10,786 nucleotides of DNA from Bacteroidales bacterium (GCA_008933525.1 WBUV01000070.1:1-10786); one strand, 5' to 3'. Counted from the first letter of the stretch, positions 1-7,629 are shown. The notes: generated by a model not told the origin, from the letters alone. Numbers and translations are program-made.

Positions 1-264
1 ACATATAAACAGAGGGTTTAAATTTTTGTTCATCTTTTTTATAATTTTTTTATACATTTATATAATTATTTTTTATTTTAAGTAAACACCTTATATTATG
101 TGCTTGATTTAAACGTAAGATTTATTTGAGCATATCAATAAAAACGAAGTAACCAGAAAGAACTGCTTGAAGAGCCGTTTACACATCAACCAAATTATAT
201 AATTGGCTAATAGTAAATTTTTGTCTGATTTTTTTTACTTTTACAAAACGCAAAAAGTATAGTA

Positions 265-1395
265 ATGGAAGAGTTAATCCGACTTAGGCACGAGTTACAC
301 CGTAATCCTGAACTATCGGGGCAAGAACGGGCAACTGCGAAACGTTTACGGTTTTTCCTTAGCCGTTACCGCCCCGATGAGCTATACTCCAACATTGCAG
401 GAGAGGGCATGGCCGCAGTTTTTAATGGAAATGAAGATGGACCAACCATTCTTTTCCGGTGCGATATGGATGCTTTGCCCATAGAGGAAAAGAATGATGT
501 GAAATACAAGTCGAACGTTCCGGGTGTATCGCATGTTTGCGGACACGATGGACACATGGCCATAGTTTCGGGATTAGCTGTTAAACTTAGCGAACAACCA
601 ATAGAACGTGGGAAGATCATACTACTATATCAACCATCGGAGGAAAACGGTGAGGGTGCAAAAAACTCCATAGAACGATTAAGAGAGCTTGATTTGATCC
701 CCAACTACGCAATTGCCCTCCACAATTTGCCAAAGCATCCGTTCGGCAGTGTGATTATGGGAAAGTACACATTCTCTGCTGCTTCCAAGGGTTTAATCAT
801 CAATTTAACCGGTCGAAATTCGCATGCTGCATATCCTGAACGTGGATTAAATCCTTCTGTTGCTGTTGCTGAGATTATTCAACTCCTGAACGGACTTAAG
901 GATAATGTCAACTTCAAGGATTTTGTCCTTATCACACTTATACATGTTACGGTTGGCGAAGTTGCATTTGGCACATCGCCTGGCTCAGCAACTATAATGG
1001 CTACATTAAGGGCGTTTAACGACGACGATATGGCCTTATTGTCTTCAAATGCAGTTAATGCATCAACACAAATAGCAAACAACCATGGGTTGGAGATTAC
1101 CACATCGTTTACCGACGATTATCCGGCATCGGTTTGCAATCCTGAACTAACACATTTAATGGAAAGTGTTTGTGGCGAAACTAACCGATCGGTGGTTTAT
1201 CTGGATACTCCGAACCGCTGGAGTGAAGATTTTGCTCACTTCACAGCATGTTGCCCATCGTTAATATTTGGGTTGGGATCAGGAGAAAACCAGCCCGACA
1301 TCCACTCGCCCGATTACGATTTCCCCGATAGTATTATTATGGATGGTGTTGAACTGATGGAAACAATCGCAAGAAAACTTACCAAGAAGAGTTAA
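265..1395 (+). CDS. M20D-family metal-dependent amidohydrolase (N-acyl amino acid / peptide deacylase type)
   Basis: Predicted cytoplasmic di-metal amidohydrolase of peptidase family M20, subfamily D (HipO / N-acyl-L-amino acid amidohydrolase group), which hydrolyses amide bonds of N-acylated amino acids or related compounds. The 376 residues carry the full motif set: CDMDALPIEE near 66-75, CGHDGH at 92-97 (Cys92 and His94 expected metal ligands), QPSEE at 123-127 (Glu126 general base, Glu127 ligand), ALHNLP around His153, the dimerisation-domain stretch SHAAYPERG at 186-194, SEDFAHF at 320-326, and HSPDYDFP from His347, the expected last ligand. Length is slightly below the usual 380-400, but both domains look complete. 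There is no signal peptide. The start at 265 gives the expected N-terminus (LRHELHRNPELSGQE) and has no Shine-Dalgarno sequence. The gene appears to stand alone, with 127 bases before the next gene. The substrate is not resolved: hippurate, N-acetyl-diaminopimelate and N-acyl amino acids are all possible. Confidence 0.93.
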   Translation: MEELIRLRHELHRNPELSGQERATAKRLRFFLSRYRPDELYSNIAGEGMAAVFNGNEDGPTILFRCDMDALPIEEKNDVKYKSNVPGVSHVCGHDGHMAIVSGLAVKLSEQPIERGKIILLYQPSEENGEGAKNSIERLRELDLIPNYAIALHNLPKHPFGSVIMGKYTFSAASKGLIINLTGRNSHAAYPERGLNPSVAVAEIIQLLNGLKDNVNFKDFVLITLIHVTVGEVAFGTSPGSATIMATLRAFNDDDMALLSSNAVNASTQIANNHGLEITTSFTDDYPASVCNPELTHLMESVCGETNRSVVYLDTPNRWSEDFAHFTACCPSLIFGLGSGENQPDIHSPDYDFPDSIIMDGVELMETIARKLTKKS

Positions 1396-1431
1396 AACAC
1401 ATCATTTTGGTTAGGCCATAATACATATGCT

Positions 1432-1464
1432 GTCTTTTGTAAAACAAAGACCGAATGGTTTTTT
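1432..1464 (+). terminator. possible weak terminator after the amidohydrolase
   Basis: An imperfect hairpin (GTCT then TTGT pairing with ACAA then AGAC, one bulged T) at 1432-1451 is followed within about 8 bases by a run of six T at 1459-1464. It lies 36 bases after the amidohydrolase stop. The stem is AT-rich and the T-run is not directly attached, so this is a tentative call. Confidence 0.3.
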
Positions 1465-1522
1465 GCAAAAAAGTATCTGATTCTAGGGCAAAAAAGCAAC
1501 CCATTTTTTAAAACTAAGAACC

Positions 1523-2305
1523 ATGAAAATTGTAAAAACGTCAATTGATAAAATCAAAGAATATAGAGCAGACTATTTAAACTCTTTGCCAGAATTTCAA
1601 GAACTGTTCCTAGAACTATTGTTGAATGATTCAGACTGTTACCTTATTTATTTATACGACGAAAAGATAGGCTATGTAATTGTAAACGAGGATAATACAT
1701 TGATTGAGTTCTATGTAGCGAAAAGGTATATTCCAAGCAGCAATAAAATTCTAGGACAAGTAATTGAGGACTTGTCGATTTCAGAGATATACTGTAAATC
1801 GTTCGACTCCTTGTTGCTGAGCAATTGCCTTTTAAATTCATTTACATATTCAGTAGTTGGTGTATTGTATCGCGATTATGTTGAACCGCTTGTTATTCCT
1901 GATTCAGAAATCGAGATGATTAAGGCGAACCTATCCTCGATTGAACTATTAATAAATCAGGATGCCTCAATTAAAGAACTTTTCGAAACTGAAGACCAAT
2001 TAATGAGTTTTATTAAGTACGAAAATGTTTTCGAATTTTATAAGAACGGAGAATTTGTAGGATGCGGAATGACAATAAGGACTAACTCGGATTGGGATTA
2101 TTGCGATTTGGGTGTTTGGGTTAATCCATTAAAAAGAGGAAAATCGATAGGTTCTCAAATTATACTAAAACTGAGAGAGTTTGCAATTAAAAACAAAATG
2201 AAACCTAGCTGTGGGTGTGCAATTGAAAATTTTGCATCGCAGAGGATTATTGAAAAAAGCGGATTTGTAAGTAGATACACAATGATTAGCTTTAAAACAA
2301 ATTAA
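1523..2305 (+). CDS. GNAT-family N-acetyltransferase with two GNAT-like halves
   Basis: Predicted cytoplasmic acetyl-CoA-dependent N-acetyltransferase of 260 residues. The C-terminal half (about 128-258) is a recognisable GNAT domain. A beta-strand pair with GEFVGCGM at 176-183 and DLGVWVNP at 195-202 leads into the acetyl-CoA pyrophosphate loop RGKSIG at 205-210, with the long helix after it. Then IENFASQRIIEKSGF at 234-248 is the typical 'neighbouring Asn ... GF' end of motif B. The N-terminal half (1-125) has a similar strand/helix pattern (YLIYLYDEKIGYVIV) but lacks an intact R/Q-x-x-G-x-G loop, so it may be a degenerate GNAT half. The coding sequence looks more AT-rich than the genes on either side, which may mean a separate origin. 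No Shine-Dalgarno sequence precedes the ATG. The acceptor (small molecule, antibiotic or protein) cannot be told. Confidence 0.85.
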   Translation: MKIVKTSIDKIKEYRADYLNSLPEFQELFLELLLNDSDCYLIYLYDEKIGYVIVNEDNTLIEFYVAKRYIPSSNKILGQVIEDLSISEIYCKSFDSLLLSNCLLNSFTYSVVGVLYRDYVEPLVIPDSEIEMIKANLSSIELLINQDASIKELFETEDQLMSFIKYENVFEFYKNGEFVGCGMTIRTNSDWDYCDLGVWVNPLKRGKSIGSQIILKLREFAIKNKMKPSCGCAIENFASQRIIEKSGFVSRYTMISFKTN

Positions 2306-2368
2306 ATCACTAGCGCACATTTCAGGAGTTAAATTGCTAGTTTAAATTAAGTGATTTTACCCTCCTGA
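2304..2368 (+). other. interleaved inverted repeats just after the GNAT gene
   Basis: AAATCACT (2304-2311) pairs with AGTGATTT (2350-2357), and TCAGGAG (2322-2328) pairs with CTCCTGA (2362-2368). The two stems cross each other, which is the layout of an H-type pseudoknot. A third pair, ACTAGC (2309-2314) with GCTAGT (2336-2341), competes with the first. There is no T-run that would make it an ordinary terminator. The pairings are read directly. That the RNA folds this way is inference, and AT-rich DNA can give such pairs by chance. Confidence 0.35.
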
Positions 2369-2621
2369 CTAGTTTCTATTGGCGATAGAGGCACTTGCAG
2401 TTAAATCCGAAGCAATTAAAACCATCGGCCAAAGAGCTCCACAATCCAATTCACACAGAAAGCCATTGCGACTACAGCCAAACCTTGCGTATCACTCAAA
2501 ATCATTATATGTTTCTTAACATATTTCGATAATCATCCCTGCATCTATTTGTATATCTGTTTTTTAAGTCACATGCAAACTGTTGCGAAAATTTTGAGTT
2601 TGTAAATTTTTTTCTATAGAC

Positions 2622-2651
2622 TTTGCTCTGATTTTTAAAAATCTAAATTTG
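2622..2651 (+). promoter_or_regulatory. Bacteroidota-type promoter for the GTPase gene
   Basis: TTTG at 2622-2625 and TAAATTTG at 2644-2651 are separated by 18 bases. They match the -33 TTTG and -7 TAnnTTTG elements recognised by the primary sigma factor in this phylum. Transcription would begin near 2657-2660, leaving an untranslated leader of about 50 bases before the ATG at 2711. Confidence 0.75.
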
Positions 2652-2699
2652 TGAACGTCAAAATAAAAAATTAACCTAAATACTAACTATAAATAACTT

Positions 2700-2706
2700 A
2701 AGGAGG
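2700..2706 (+). promoter_or_regulatory. strong Shine-Dalgarno sequence AAGGAGG
   Basis: A full-length anti-16S complement ends four bases before the ATG at 2711 and fixes that start. This is notable because Bacteroidota genes usually lack such sites, and the other complete genes in this window have A-rich leaders without one. Confidence 0.85.
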
Positions 2707-2710
2707 TTTT

Positions 2711-4066
2711 ATGAGTGCACGTAATGTAGTAATTATTGGAGCTGCTGGACGCGATTTCCACAACTTCAACACCTTTTTCCGCGACAAAAAGGAGTACAAT
2801 GTGGTAGCTTTCACTGCTGCTCAAATTCCAGATATCGACGGTAGAAAATACCCAGCCGAACTTGCTGGAAAACTATACCCAAAAGGTATTCCAATTGTTG
2901 CAGAAGAGGATTTAGTAAAACTTATTAAAGAGAAAAACGTTCAGGATTGCGTTTTCTCGTACAGCGATGTTCAGTATCAACATGTAATGCGTTTGAGTTC
3001 GATTGTAAACGCTGCCGGTGCTAACTTTATGCTACTTGGCCCTAACGAGACAATGATTAAGAGCAAAAAACCAGTTATTGCAGTTGTTGCTACTCGTACA
3101 GGTTGCGGAAAGTCTCAAACATCACGTAAGGTTGTTGAGTACTTAATGGGTCTAGGTTTAAAGGTTGTGGCAGTTCGTCACCCAATGCCTTATGGCGACC
3201 TAGTTGCTCAAAAGGTTCAACGCTTTGCTAAGGTTGACGATTTGAAGAAGCACAAATGTACAGTTGAGGAAATGGAAGAGTACGAACCACACGTAGTACG
3301 TGGCAACGTTATTTACGCTGGTGTTGACTATGAGGCTATCCTTCGCGATGCTGAGAAAGACCCAGATGGTTGCGATGTTATTCTTTGGGATGGTGGTAAC
3401 AACGACTTTGCATTCTTCAAGCCAGATTTGACAATTACAGTTGCTGACCCTCACCGTGCTGGTAACGAGGTTAGCTACTACCCTGGCGAGGTAAATATGC
3501 GCTTAGCTGATGTTATCGTTATAAACAAAATGGACTCTGCTTCTCCTGAAGGAATTCAAATTGTACGCGAAAACATCCGCAAAACAAATCCAAAAGCTAT
3601 TGTTGTTGATGGTGCATCACCAATTAAAGTTGACAACCCAGAACTTATCAACGGAAAACGTTGCTTAATAGTTGAGGATGGTCCTACCCTAACTCACGGT
3701 GAAATGAAGATTGGTGCAGGTACTATTGCTGCTCGTAAATTTGGTGCATCGGAGGAAGTTGAAGTTCGCCCATACCTAGTTGGTAAACTAAAAGAAACTT
3801 TCGAGATTTATCCAAACATTGGCCGCATTCTTCCAGCAATGGGTTATGGCGCACAGCAGTTAAAAGACCTTGAGGCAACTATCAATAAAACTGATTGCGA
3901 TACAGTTATTATTGGAACTCCAATAGATCTTAACCGTATTATCAAAATTAAGAAACCTACAACTCGCGTTTACTACGATTTGGCTGAGATTGGATTACCT
4001 GATCTTAAAGGTGTTCTTGAAAAATTTGTTAAGGATCACAAACTTGCTAAAAAAGGCAAGAAATAA
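2711..4066 (+). CDS. COG2403-type predicted P-loop GTPase (often annotated cyclic 2,3-diphosphoglycerate synthetase)
   Basis: Cytoplasmic 451-residue nucleotide-binding protein. Residues 1-118 form an N-terminal Rossmann-like domain that begins VVIIGAAGRDFHNFN, typical of this family. The P-loop domain follows with Walker A TRTGCGKS at 128-135, VRHPMPYGDL at 155-164, Walker B-like DVILWDGGNND at 222-232, DPHRAGNE at 246-253 and NKMD at 272-275, which resembles the GTP-specificity NKxD motif. Length fits the family. Databases often carry the name cyclic 2,3-diphosphoglycerate synthetase from an archaeal enzyme. No bacterial role is established to my knowledge, so the name is a family label rather than a function. 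The gene has a consensus promoter, the strongest ribosome binding site in the window, a strong terminator and a codon choice that looks regular (many GTT, GCT, CGT/CGC), all suggesting high expression as a single-gene unit. Its neighbours give no pathway. Confidence 0.88.
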   Translation: MSARNVVIIGAAGRDFHNFNTFFRDKKEYNVVAFTAAQIPDIDGRKYPAELAGKLYPKGIPIVAEEDLVKLIKEKNVQDCVFSYSDVQYQHVMRLSSIVNAAGANFMLLGPNETMIKSKKPVIAVVATRTGCGKSQTSRKVVEYLMGLGLKVVAVRHPMPYGDLVAQKVQRFAKVDDLKKHKCTVEEMEEYEPHVVRGNVIYAGVDYEAILRDAEKDPDGCDVILWDGGNNDFAFFKPDLTITVADPHRAGNEVSYYPGEVNMRLADVIVINKMDSASPEGIQIVRENIRKTNPKAIVVDGASPIKVDNPELINGKRCLIVEDGPTLTHGEMKIGAGTIAARKFGASEEVEVRPYLVGKLKETFEIYPNIGRILPAMGYGAQQLKDLEATINKTDCDTVIIGTPIDLNRIIKIKKPTTRVYYDLAEIGLPDLKGVLEKFVKDHKLAKKGKK

Positions 4067-4067
4067 T

Positions 4068-4100
4068 AAAAAAGCGACCCTCGGGTCGCTTTTCTTTTTT
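4068..4100. terminator. bidirectional intrinsic terminator between convergent genes
   Basis: A GC-rich hairpin, GCGACCC (4074-4080) with GGGTCGC (4083-4089), is flanked by six A on the left (4068-4073) and by TTTT-C-TTTTTT on the right (4090-4100). It therefore has a U-run in both directions. It lies between the stops of the GTPase gene (4066) and the secreted-protein gene (4105) and serves both. Confidence 0.93.
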
Positions 4101-4104
4101 AAGA

Positions 4105-4653
4105 CTATTTCTTTATCATCTTTTTGGCAACCTCCTTGAGGCTCTCTGTTATGGATGGTAGCATTGTGGACGATTTGGCAAGATGATCGTTGGCCATTTT
4201 AATGCCATCGGCAGCTTTGGGCGCTTTCTTCATCTCCAAGCCTTTAAAATCGTCTTTAGGCTTAAGGTTCTTTAGCTGCTCCTGAAGCTTTGCAATTCGA
4301 TCTTTCATTCCGGGGATATCCTGTAAAGCAAAACCAATGTTTGCTGTGGCAAAATCGCCTTCCATAGGAATAGTCCCAGCATTAATTCCCTTAATAGTTT
4401 CATCTACCTGAAGCAATGTTGCATAAACCAACGCCGATTCCTTAAACGTTTTATCGTAGGAATCCTTCTCAATTACCTTGTAAATAACAGATTCGCCAAC
4501 AAAATCTTGTCCTGCAGCACCCTGATACATCGATAGAGATGCACTTACATCGGAAAGTTTGATCGCTTTCTCGTCCTTGCCCAATTTCTGAAAACTCATC
4601 AGAACAAATGAGCTGGCAAAAAACAGTGCTATTAAAATAGTCGACTTTTTCAT
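4105..4653 (-). CDS. small secreted protein of unknown function
   Basis: I do not recognise this family. The 182-residue product begins with a Sec signal peptide: MKKS, a hydrophobic core at about 5-19 (ILIALFFASSFVLMS), and likely cleavage near 20-25. There is no lipobox cysteine, so it should be free in the periplasm or exported rather than a lipoprotein. The mature part is rich in Lys, Ala and Asp. It looks helical at its C-terminal half, with a coiled-coil-prone stretch at about 115-131 (GMKDRIAKLQEQLKNLK) and a strongly basic end. There are no cysteines, catalytic motifs or metal-binding motifs. The ATG at 4651-4653 is preceded by an A-rich leader without a Shine-Dalgarno sequence. The gene is alone on this strand, ends at the shared terminator and faces the GTPase gene. 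The reading frame and signal peptide are clear. Function is unknown. Confidence 0.8.
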   Translation of the reverse strand: MKKSTILIALFFASSFVLMSFQKLGKDEKAIKLSDVSASLSMYQGAAGQDFVGESVIYKVIEKDSYDKTFKESALVYATLLQVDETIKGINAGTIPMEGDFATANIGFALQDIPGMKDRIAKLQEQLKNLKPKDDFKGLEMKKAPKAADGIKMANDHLAKSSTMLPSITESLKEVAKKMIKK

Positions 4654-4849
4654 GTTTTTAGATTTTTTAAGTGATACATTGGTTATTATAATAATTCTAT
4701 TAAAATGCTATTGAAAAGCTTTTCGGACACGCCCCTAAAACTAAGACCCATATAAAGTTATGATATTTAAATGATAATCGTAACAATAAATCAGATTAAT
4801 TCCTGCTGAATACATTCGGGAAGTAATAGCCTATAATTTACCTGGTAGT

Positions 4850-4893
4850 AAAAATCATTAAACCTGACAGAAGATTGGTTCCGTCAGGTTTAA
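4850..4893 (-). terminator. hairpin with T-run on the - strand, candidate terminator of the hydrolase/isomerase operon
   Basis: TTAAACCTGAC (4858-4868) pairs perfectly over 11 bases with GTCAGGTTTAA (4883-4893). Inside, GAA/TTC can extend the stem after an A-C mismatch, leaving a 6-base loop. On the - strand the hairpin is followed after three bases by TTTTT (complement of 4850-4854). It lies about 290 bases after the operon's last stop and shields the secreted-protein gene from read-through. The + strand lacks a T-run, so the - direction is preferred. Confidence 0.55.
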
Positions 4894-4954
4894 CAACTAT
4901 AAACTTATATATTAATTATCACTATTGTCCGGTAAAATTTTAGTTCTTTACAAT

Positions 4955-5172
4955 TTAAAAATTACGCTACTCTGTAGCTTAATTAGTCGAATTTAAATAA
5001 CTTATCTACAAATATTTCGCCGCTAAGCGGCTAATTATTAGCAGCAGAGCTGCGGCATATTTATAGCGAATGCGAACAAACTCAAAAGCAAGCTCCAGCG
5101 GAGCGAAATGTCATTATACGCCTTTGTAATAAGCCTCCTCAATGGTTATGAATATTTTTTTTCGGACAAAAG
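4955..5172. repeat. composite structured repeat, copy 1
   Basis: This copy aligns with 8029-8240 in the same orientation. Shared blocks are CGCTACTCTGTAGCT then AATTA, the ATTAGCAGCAGAGCTGC region, TAGCGAATGCGAACA, AAAGCAAG, then a small hairpin and CGAAATGT-ATTATA. It contains a string of small perfect hairpins with 3-base loops: GCTAC-TCT-GTAGC (4966-4978), GCCGC-TAA-GCGGC (5019-5031), GCTAA-TTA-TTAGC (5030-5042), GCAGC-AGA-GCTGC (5041-5053) and GCTCC-AGC-GGAGC (5091-5103). An outer stem, CTACAAATAT...GCCGC with GCGGCATATTTATAG, can also enclose the middle ones. It has no coding frame and resembles a non-autonomous dispersed element. Boundaries are approximate. Confidence 0.8.
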
Positions 5173-5186
5173 AGATTTATTATAGT

Positions 5187-6383
5187 TTACTCCACAATTT
5201 CCATTCTTAAGAGCATTGCAGCCAATTTCAGCACCTCTACCCTATTGCCTGGTAATATCAAATGATGATTTCCAAAGGGATTATTGATAAAATAACTGTT
5301 GGCTGAATTGGAAATTTCCACTTCGAGTTGGGTTCTACAAGCCGTTTTTAGCTTTGGACGACCCGTAACTTTGGCCAATGTAATAAATACTCTATTGAGC
5401 GCATTATCGAAACGGAATATGGTTACCACGTCGGCTTTAACCTCGCCAGCTACGGCCTGCCCCTTATTGGTTTCATAGTGTGTATCGATCTTAAAACTAC
5501 TCAACAGATTAACAGGTGCTGTGCAATGCGCAAAAAGAGCCTTTTTGCCATCAACAAAAATAGTGTTAGCCATCCAAGGAATAGTTTGGCAAACCTCACT
5601 GGCAAACATTAGCCCGGCAGCGCTGCAATTATCAGCTTCGCAAGCAGATGGAATACTATCAAAGTTAAGCTTTGCCAAAGCCAAGCAGGCTGTGTGTCCG
5701 GTTTTATTTACTAAAGGGAAACACTCAACGGATAAAGCATTTAGTCTGTAAAAAGGAATTAGCGAGGCAAGTCCCTCGTATATCTTTCCACTTTCAAGTA
5801 ACTCAGCTTTATTCTCGGCCTCACCAAAAAGCGAAGTAAAATCGGGAGCAACCTGTTTAACCTCATCAAAAACAATATCGTTCCACGAAATATCGACCTG
5901 TTCAATTCCCATACGGGTTTGAAGTTGAAATGGACTGACGGAAGAGGCAACTAACCAATCCGATGAGTTTCCAACTACGCCAAGACGCTGACCATGCAAA
6001 CGCTTAATTCCATTTTTTGCATGATAAAAGTCCTCAACAATATTTGCGGCATTAGGACTATCGGCGTTAATCAGTAAGGATTTTATATTGTGCTGGTTCA
6101 TCCACGCCACAACTTCGGTAGCAGAAGCCCAAGAGTTCCCCTCTTTCGAAGCAAGTATTAGGTAAAACCGATACTCTTGAACCGATTCGATCGCAATCCG
6201 TTCTGATCCTCCTGACAGAAACATCAAAACGTCGGGCTTGTCGTTTGCAAATTCAACCTGTTCGGGATTGAATAAACCCATGTACTTTTTCTTAGCCTTA
6301 TCGAACAAAGACATTTCGGCGGAAGGAAATGCTAACAGCTTAACTCTTAACCGCTCTAAATTCAGCAGTAAATTCTCGTTCAT
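5187..6383 (-). CDS. L-fucose/L-arabinose isomerase-like protein (COG2407-type)
   Basis: Predicted cytoplasmic sugar isomerase-fold protein of 398 residues with no signal peptide. Family signs, in order: GVVGNSSDWL at 135-144, the strand/helix pair typical of the N-terminal half; CFPLVNKTGHTACLALAKLN at 221-240; CEADN at 248-252, matching the CEGD metal-site motif with Glu249 as the expected catalytic/metal ligand; IPWMAN at 268-273; HCTAP at 286-290, a hallmark of the family; and a C-terminal NPFGNHHLIL at 368-377, which may supply the active-site His. Canonical enzymes interconvert aldoses and ketoses using Mn2+. Here the CEGD motif is altered to CEAD, and the substrate cannot be inferred. 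The ATG overlaps the stop of the upstream serine hydrolase gene by one base (TAATG on the - strand), so translation is very likely coupled. There are no fucose or arabinose catabolic genes nearby, so a function outside classical sugar catabolism is possible. Confidence 0.8.
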   Translation of the reverse strand: MNENLLLNLERLRVKLLAFPSAEMSLFDKAKKKYMGLFNPEQVEFANDKPDVLMFLSGGSERIAIESVQEYRFYLILASKEGNSWASATEVVAWMNQHNIKSLLINADSPNAANIVEDFYHAKNGIKRLHGQRLGVVGNSSDWLVASSVSPFQLQTRMGIEQVDISWNDIVFDEVKQVAPDFTSLFGEAENKAELLESGKIYEGLASLIPFYRLNALSVECFPLVNKTGHTACLALAKLNFDSIPSACEADNCSAAGLMFASEVCQTIPWMANTIFVDGKKALFAHCTAPVNLLSSFKIDTHYETNKGQAVAGEVKADVVTIFRFDNALNRVFITLAKVTGRPKLKTACRTQLEVEISNSANSYFINNPFGNHHLILPGNRVEVLKLAAMLLRMEIVE

Positions 6384-7549
6384 TATTCTTGGTTAGTTGT
6401 ACTTTTAACAATATCTATCCCAAACTTCAAATACATGTGAACATCCTCCGGATGGCCATTAACCTTGCTATTATTGCGGATATGGCCTAAACGAACAATC
6501 ACGGCATTCAGTTCGGGGATTGCAAAGATATACTGTCCCAGGATTCCACGTGCATAAATCACGTCGTATCCATCAAAATTAATCATCCACCATTGATACC
6601 CATAGAAGTTGCAGGGTTTACCCGATTCGGAATCAATAAGATAATCGGCAGGAGTAAAGGACTCTTTCAGGTAATCGGACGAAATAATTTGCTCACCGTT
6701 CCACTGACCATTGTTCAAAATTAGCTGACCAAAACGTGCAAAGTCGCGAGCATTTGAGTTGAAACAGCAAAAAGCTTTCTCAACACCATCCTTTCTATCT
6801 AAACACCAAAGGGCATCGTTCTCGGCACCAATTTTTGACCAGATTCGTTCCGAAGCGTAATCGGCTAAATGCTTTCCTGTGGCTTTTTCAACTATCAGCG
6901 ATAAAAGCTGTGTATCGCCACTTCGGTACTCGAATAATTTTCCGGGCTCTTTGATTGCCTCCTGATTAAGCACAAGTATTGGCAAATCCTTTCCGTAGTA
7001 TCCCTTTGTGGTAAGAGAGAATAGAGAACTATACGATTCGTCCCAACTCAATCCTGAACTCATAGTTAGAAGATGTTTGATGGTGACTTTCCCTTTATCG
7101 CCTTCCTTAAATTCTGGCAAATAGTTGCCTATGGGCTCATCAATACTCTTGATAAATCCATCCTGAACGGCACAACCCACCAGCAAACTAACAATACTTT
7201 TAGCCATTGAGAATGAGTTAGAAATGGAGTTCTGGCCATATCCATCCCAGTATGTTTCCGAAAGAATGGCAGTGTCTTTAATTACTAAATAGGCGACAGT
7301 TTTGAACTGATCGAAGTATTTTAGCTGATCCTCACTCAAATTATAAGTGTTATAACTTGTAGATACGGCCCAAGGCTGCTCAATTCCTTTTTTGACAGTT
7401 CGATTATGGAACAAAGTATAGTCGTCGATATTTACATGCTGGTAAATAAGAGCCCTTATGATAAAATGATTTTGGGGTAAGGCCAAATAAATAGCCAATA
7501 CAACCAAAACAGCCAATCCGGCAAATTTAATTCTACGTTTCCAGGTCAT
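6383..7549 (-). CDS. membrane-anchored serine hydrolase, beta-lactamase class C / NylB-like family
   Basis: This 388-residue serine hydrolase of the PF00144 (beta-lactamase-related) fold has one N-terminal hydrophobic segment at about 8-25 (FAGLAVLVVLAIYLAL) after a basic start (MTWKRR). That places the catalytic domain on the outer face of the inner membrane. Catalytic motifs are SMAK at 114-117 (nucleophile Ser114, Lys117) and YRS at 208-210 (Tyr208, the Y-x-N/S base). HLLTMSSGL at 159-167 is the usual family signature. FARFGQLILNNGQWNGEQII (270-289), YGYQWW (316-321) and the ARGILGQYIF region (333-342) resemble 6-aminohexanoate-dimer hydrolase/esterase members more than true beta-lactamases. 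The third motif is not a classical KTG. It is the first gene of a two-gene operon with the isomerase-like gene. The ATG has no Shine-Dalgarno sequence. The substrate could be an ester, amide or peptide. Antibiotic resistance should not be assumed. Confidence 0.9.
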   Translation of the reverse strand: MTWKRRIKFAGLAVLVVLAIYLALPQNHFIIRALIYQHVNIDDYTLFHNRTVKKGIEQPWAVSTSYNTYNLSEDQLKYFDQFKTVAYLVIKDTAILSETYWDGYGQNSISNSFSMAKSIVSLLVGCAVQDGFIKSIDEPIGNYLPEFKEGDKGKVTIKHLLTMSSGLSWDESYSSLFSLTTKGYYGKDLPILVLNQEAIKEPGKLFEYRSGDTQLLSLIVEKATGKHLADYASERIWSKIGAENDALWCLDRKDGVEKAFCCFNSNARDFARFGQLILNNGQWNGEQIISSDYLKESFTPADYLIDSESGKPCNFYGYQWWMINFDGYDVIYARGILGQYIFAIPELNAVIVRLGHIRNNSKVNGHPEDVHMYLKFGIDIVKSTTNQE

Positions 7550-7629
7550 AGTATTAGTGTTTATTGGTAAAAGGAATGCAATTTAGTACAATTCAACTGA
7601 AAACTATTGCAAGATTTATTTTTTTTGAA

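Larger units (their letters stand above)
2306..2710. other. 405-base gap between the GNAT gene and the GTPase gene
   Basis: No credible coding region was found on either strand. The left part holds the interleaved inverted repeats. The middle (about 2375-2600) has no structure I can assign. The right end carries the promoter, a leader of roughly 50 bases and the strong ribosome binding site of the GTPase gene. Confidence 0.7.
4654..5186. other. 533-base intergenic region with a hairpin and a composite repeat
   Basis: No credible gene was found. From left to right it holds the AT-rich upstream region of the secreted-protein gene (4654 to about 4849), a strong hairpin (4858-4893), a short AT-rich stretch, and the first copy of the roughly 200-base structured repeat (about 4955-5172), which runs almost to the stop codon of the isomerase-like gene. 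Confidence 0.7.

Noticed and set aside
1..264. Promoter or small gene upstream of the amidohydrolase
   Set aside because: The stretch is very AT-rich, no TTTG / TAnnTTTG pair with correct spacing was found, and no frame looks coding.
4955..5172. Structured non-coding RNA or riboswitch
   Set aside because: The structure is strong, but a second copy lies at 8029-8240 in front of an unrelated gene on the other strand, and it sits after, not before, the nearest gene here. A dispersed repeat explains it better.
5521..5751. 76-codon open frame on the + strand inside the isomerase-like gene
   Set aside because: It is antisense to the conserved CEADN and HCTAP regions of a well-supported gene, and its product matches nothing recognisable.
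6383..7549. Antibiotic-resistance beta-lactamase
   Set aside because: SxxK and YxS are present, but there is no KTG motif and the surrounding sequence resembles NylB/esterase-type members. Resistance cannot be claimed.
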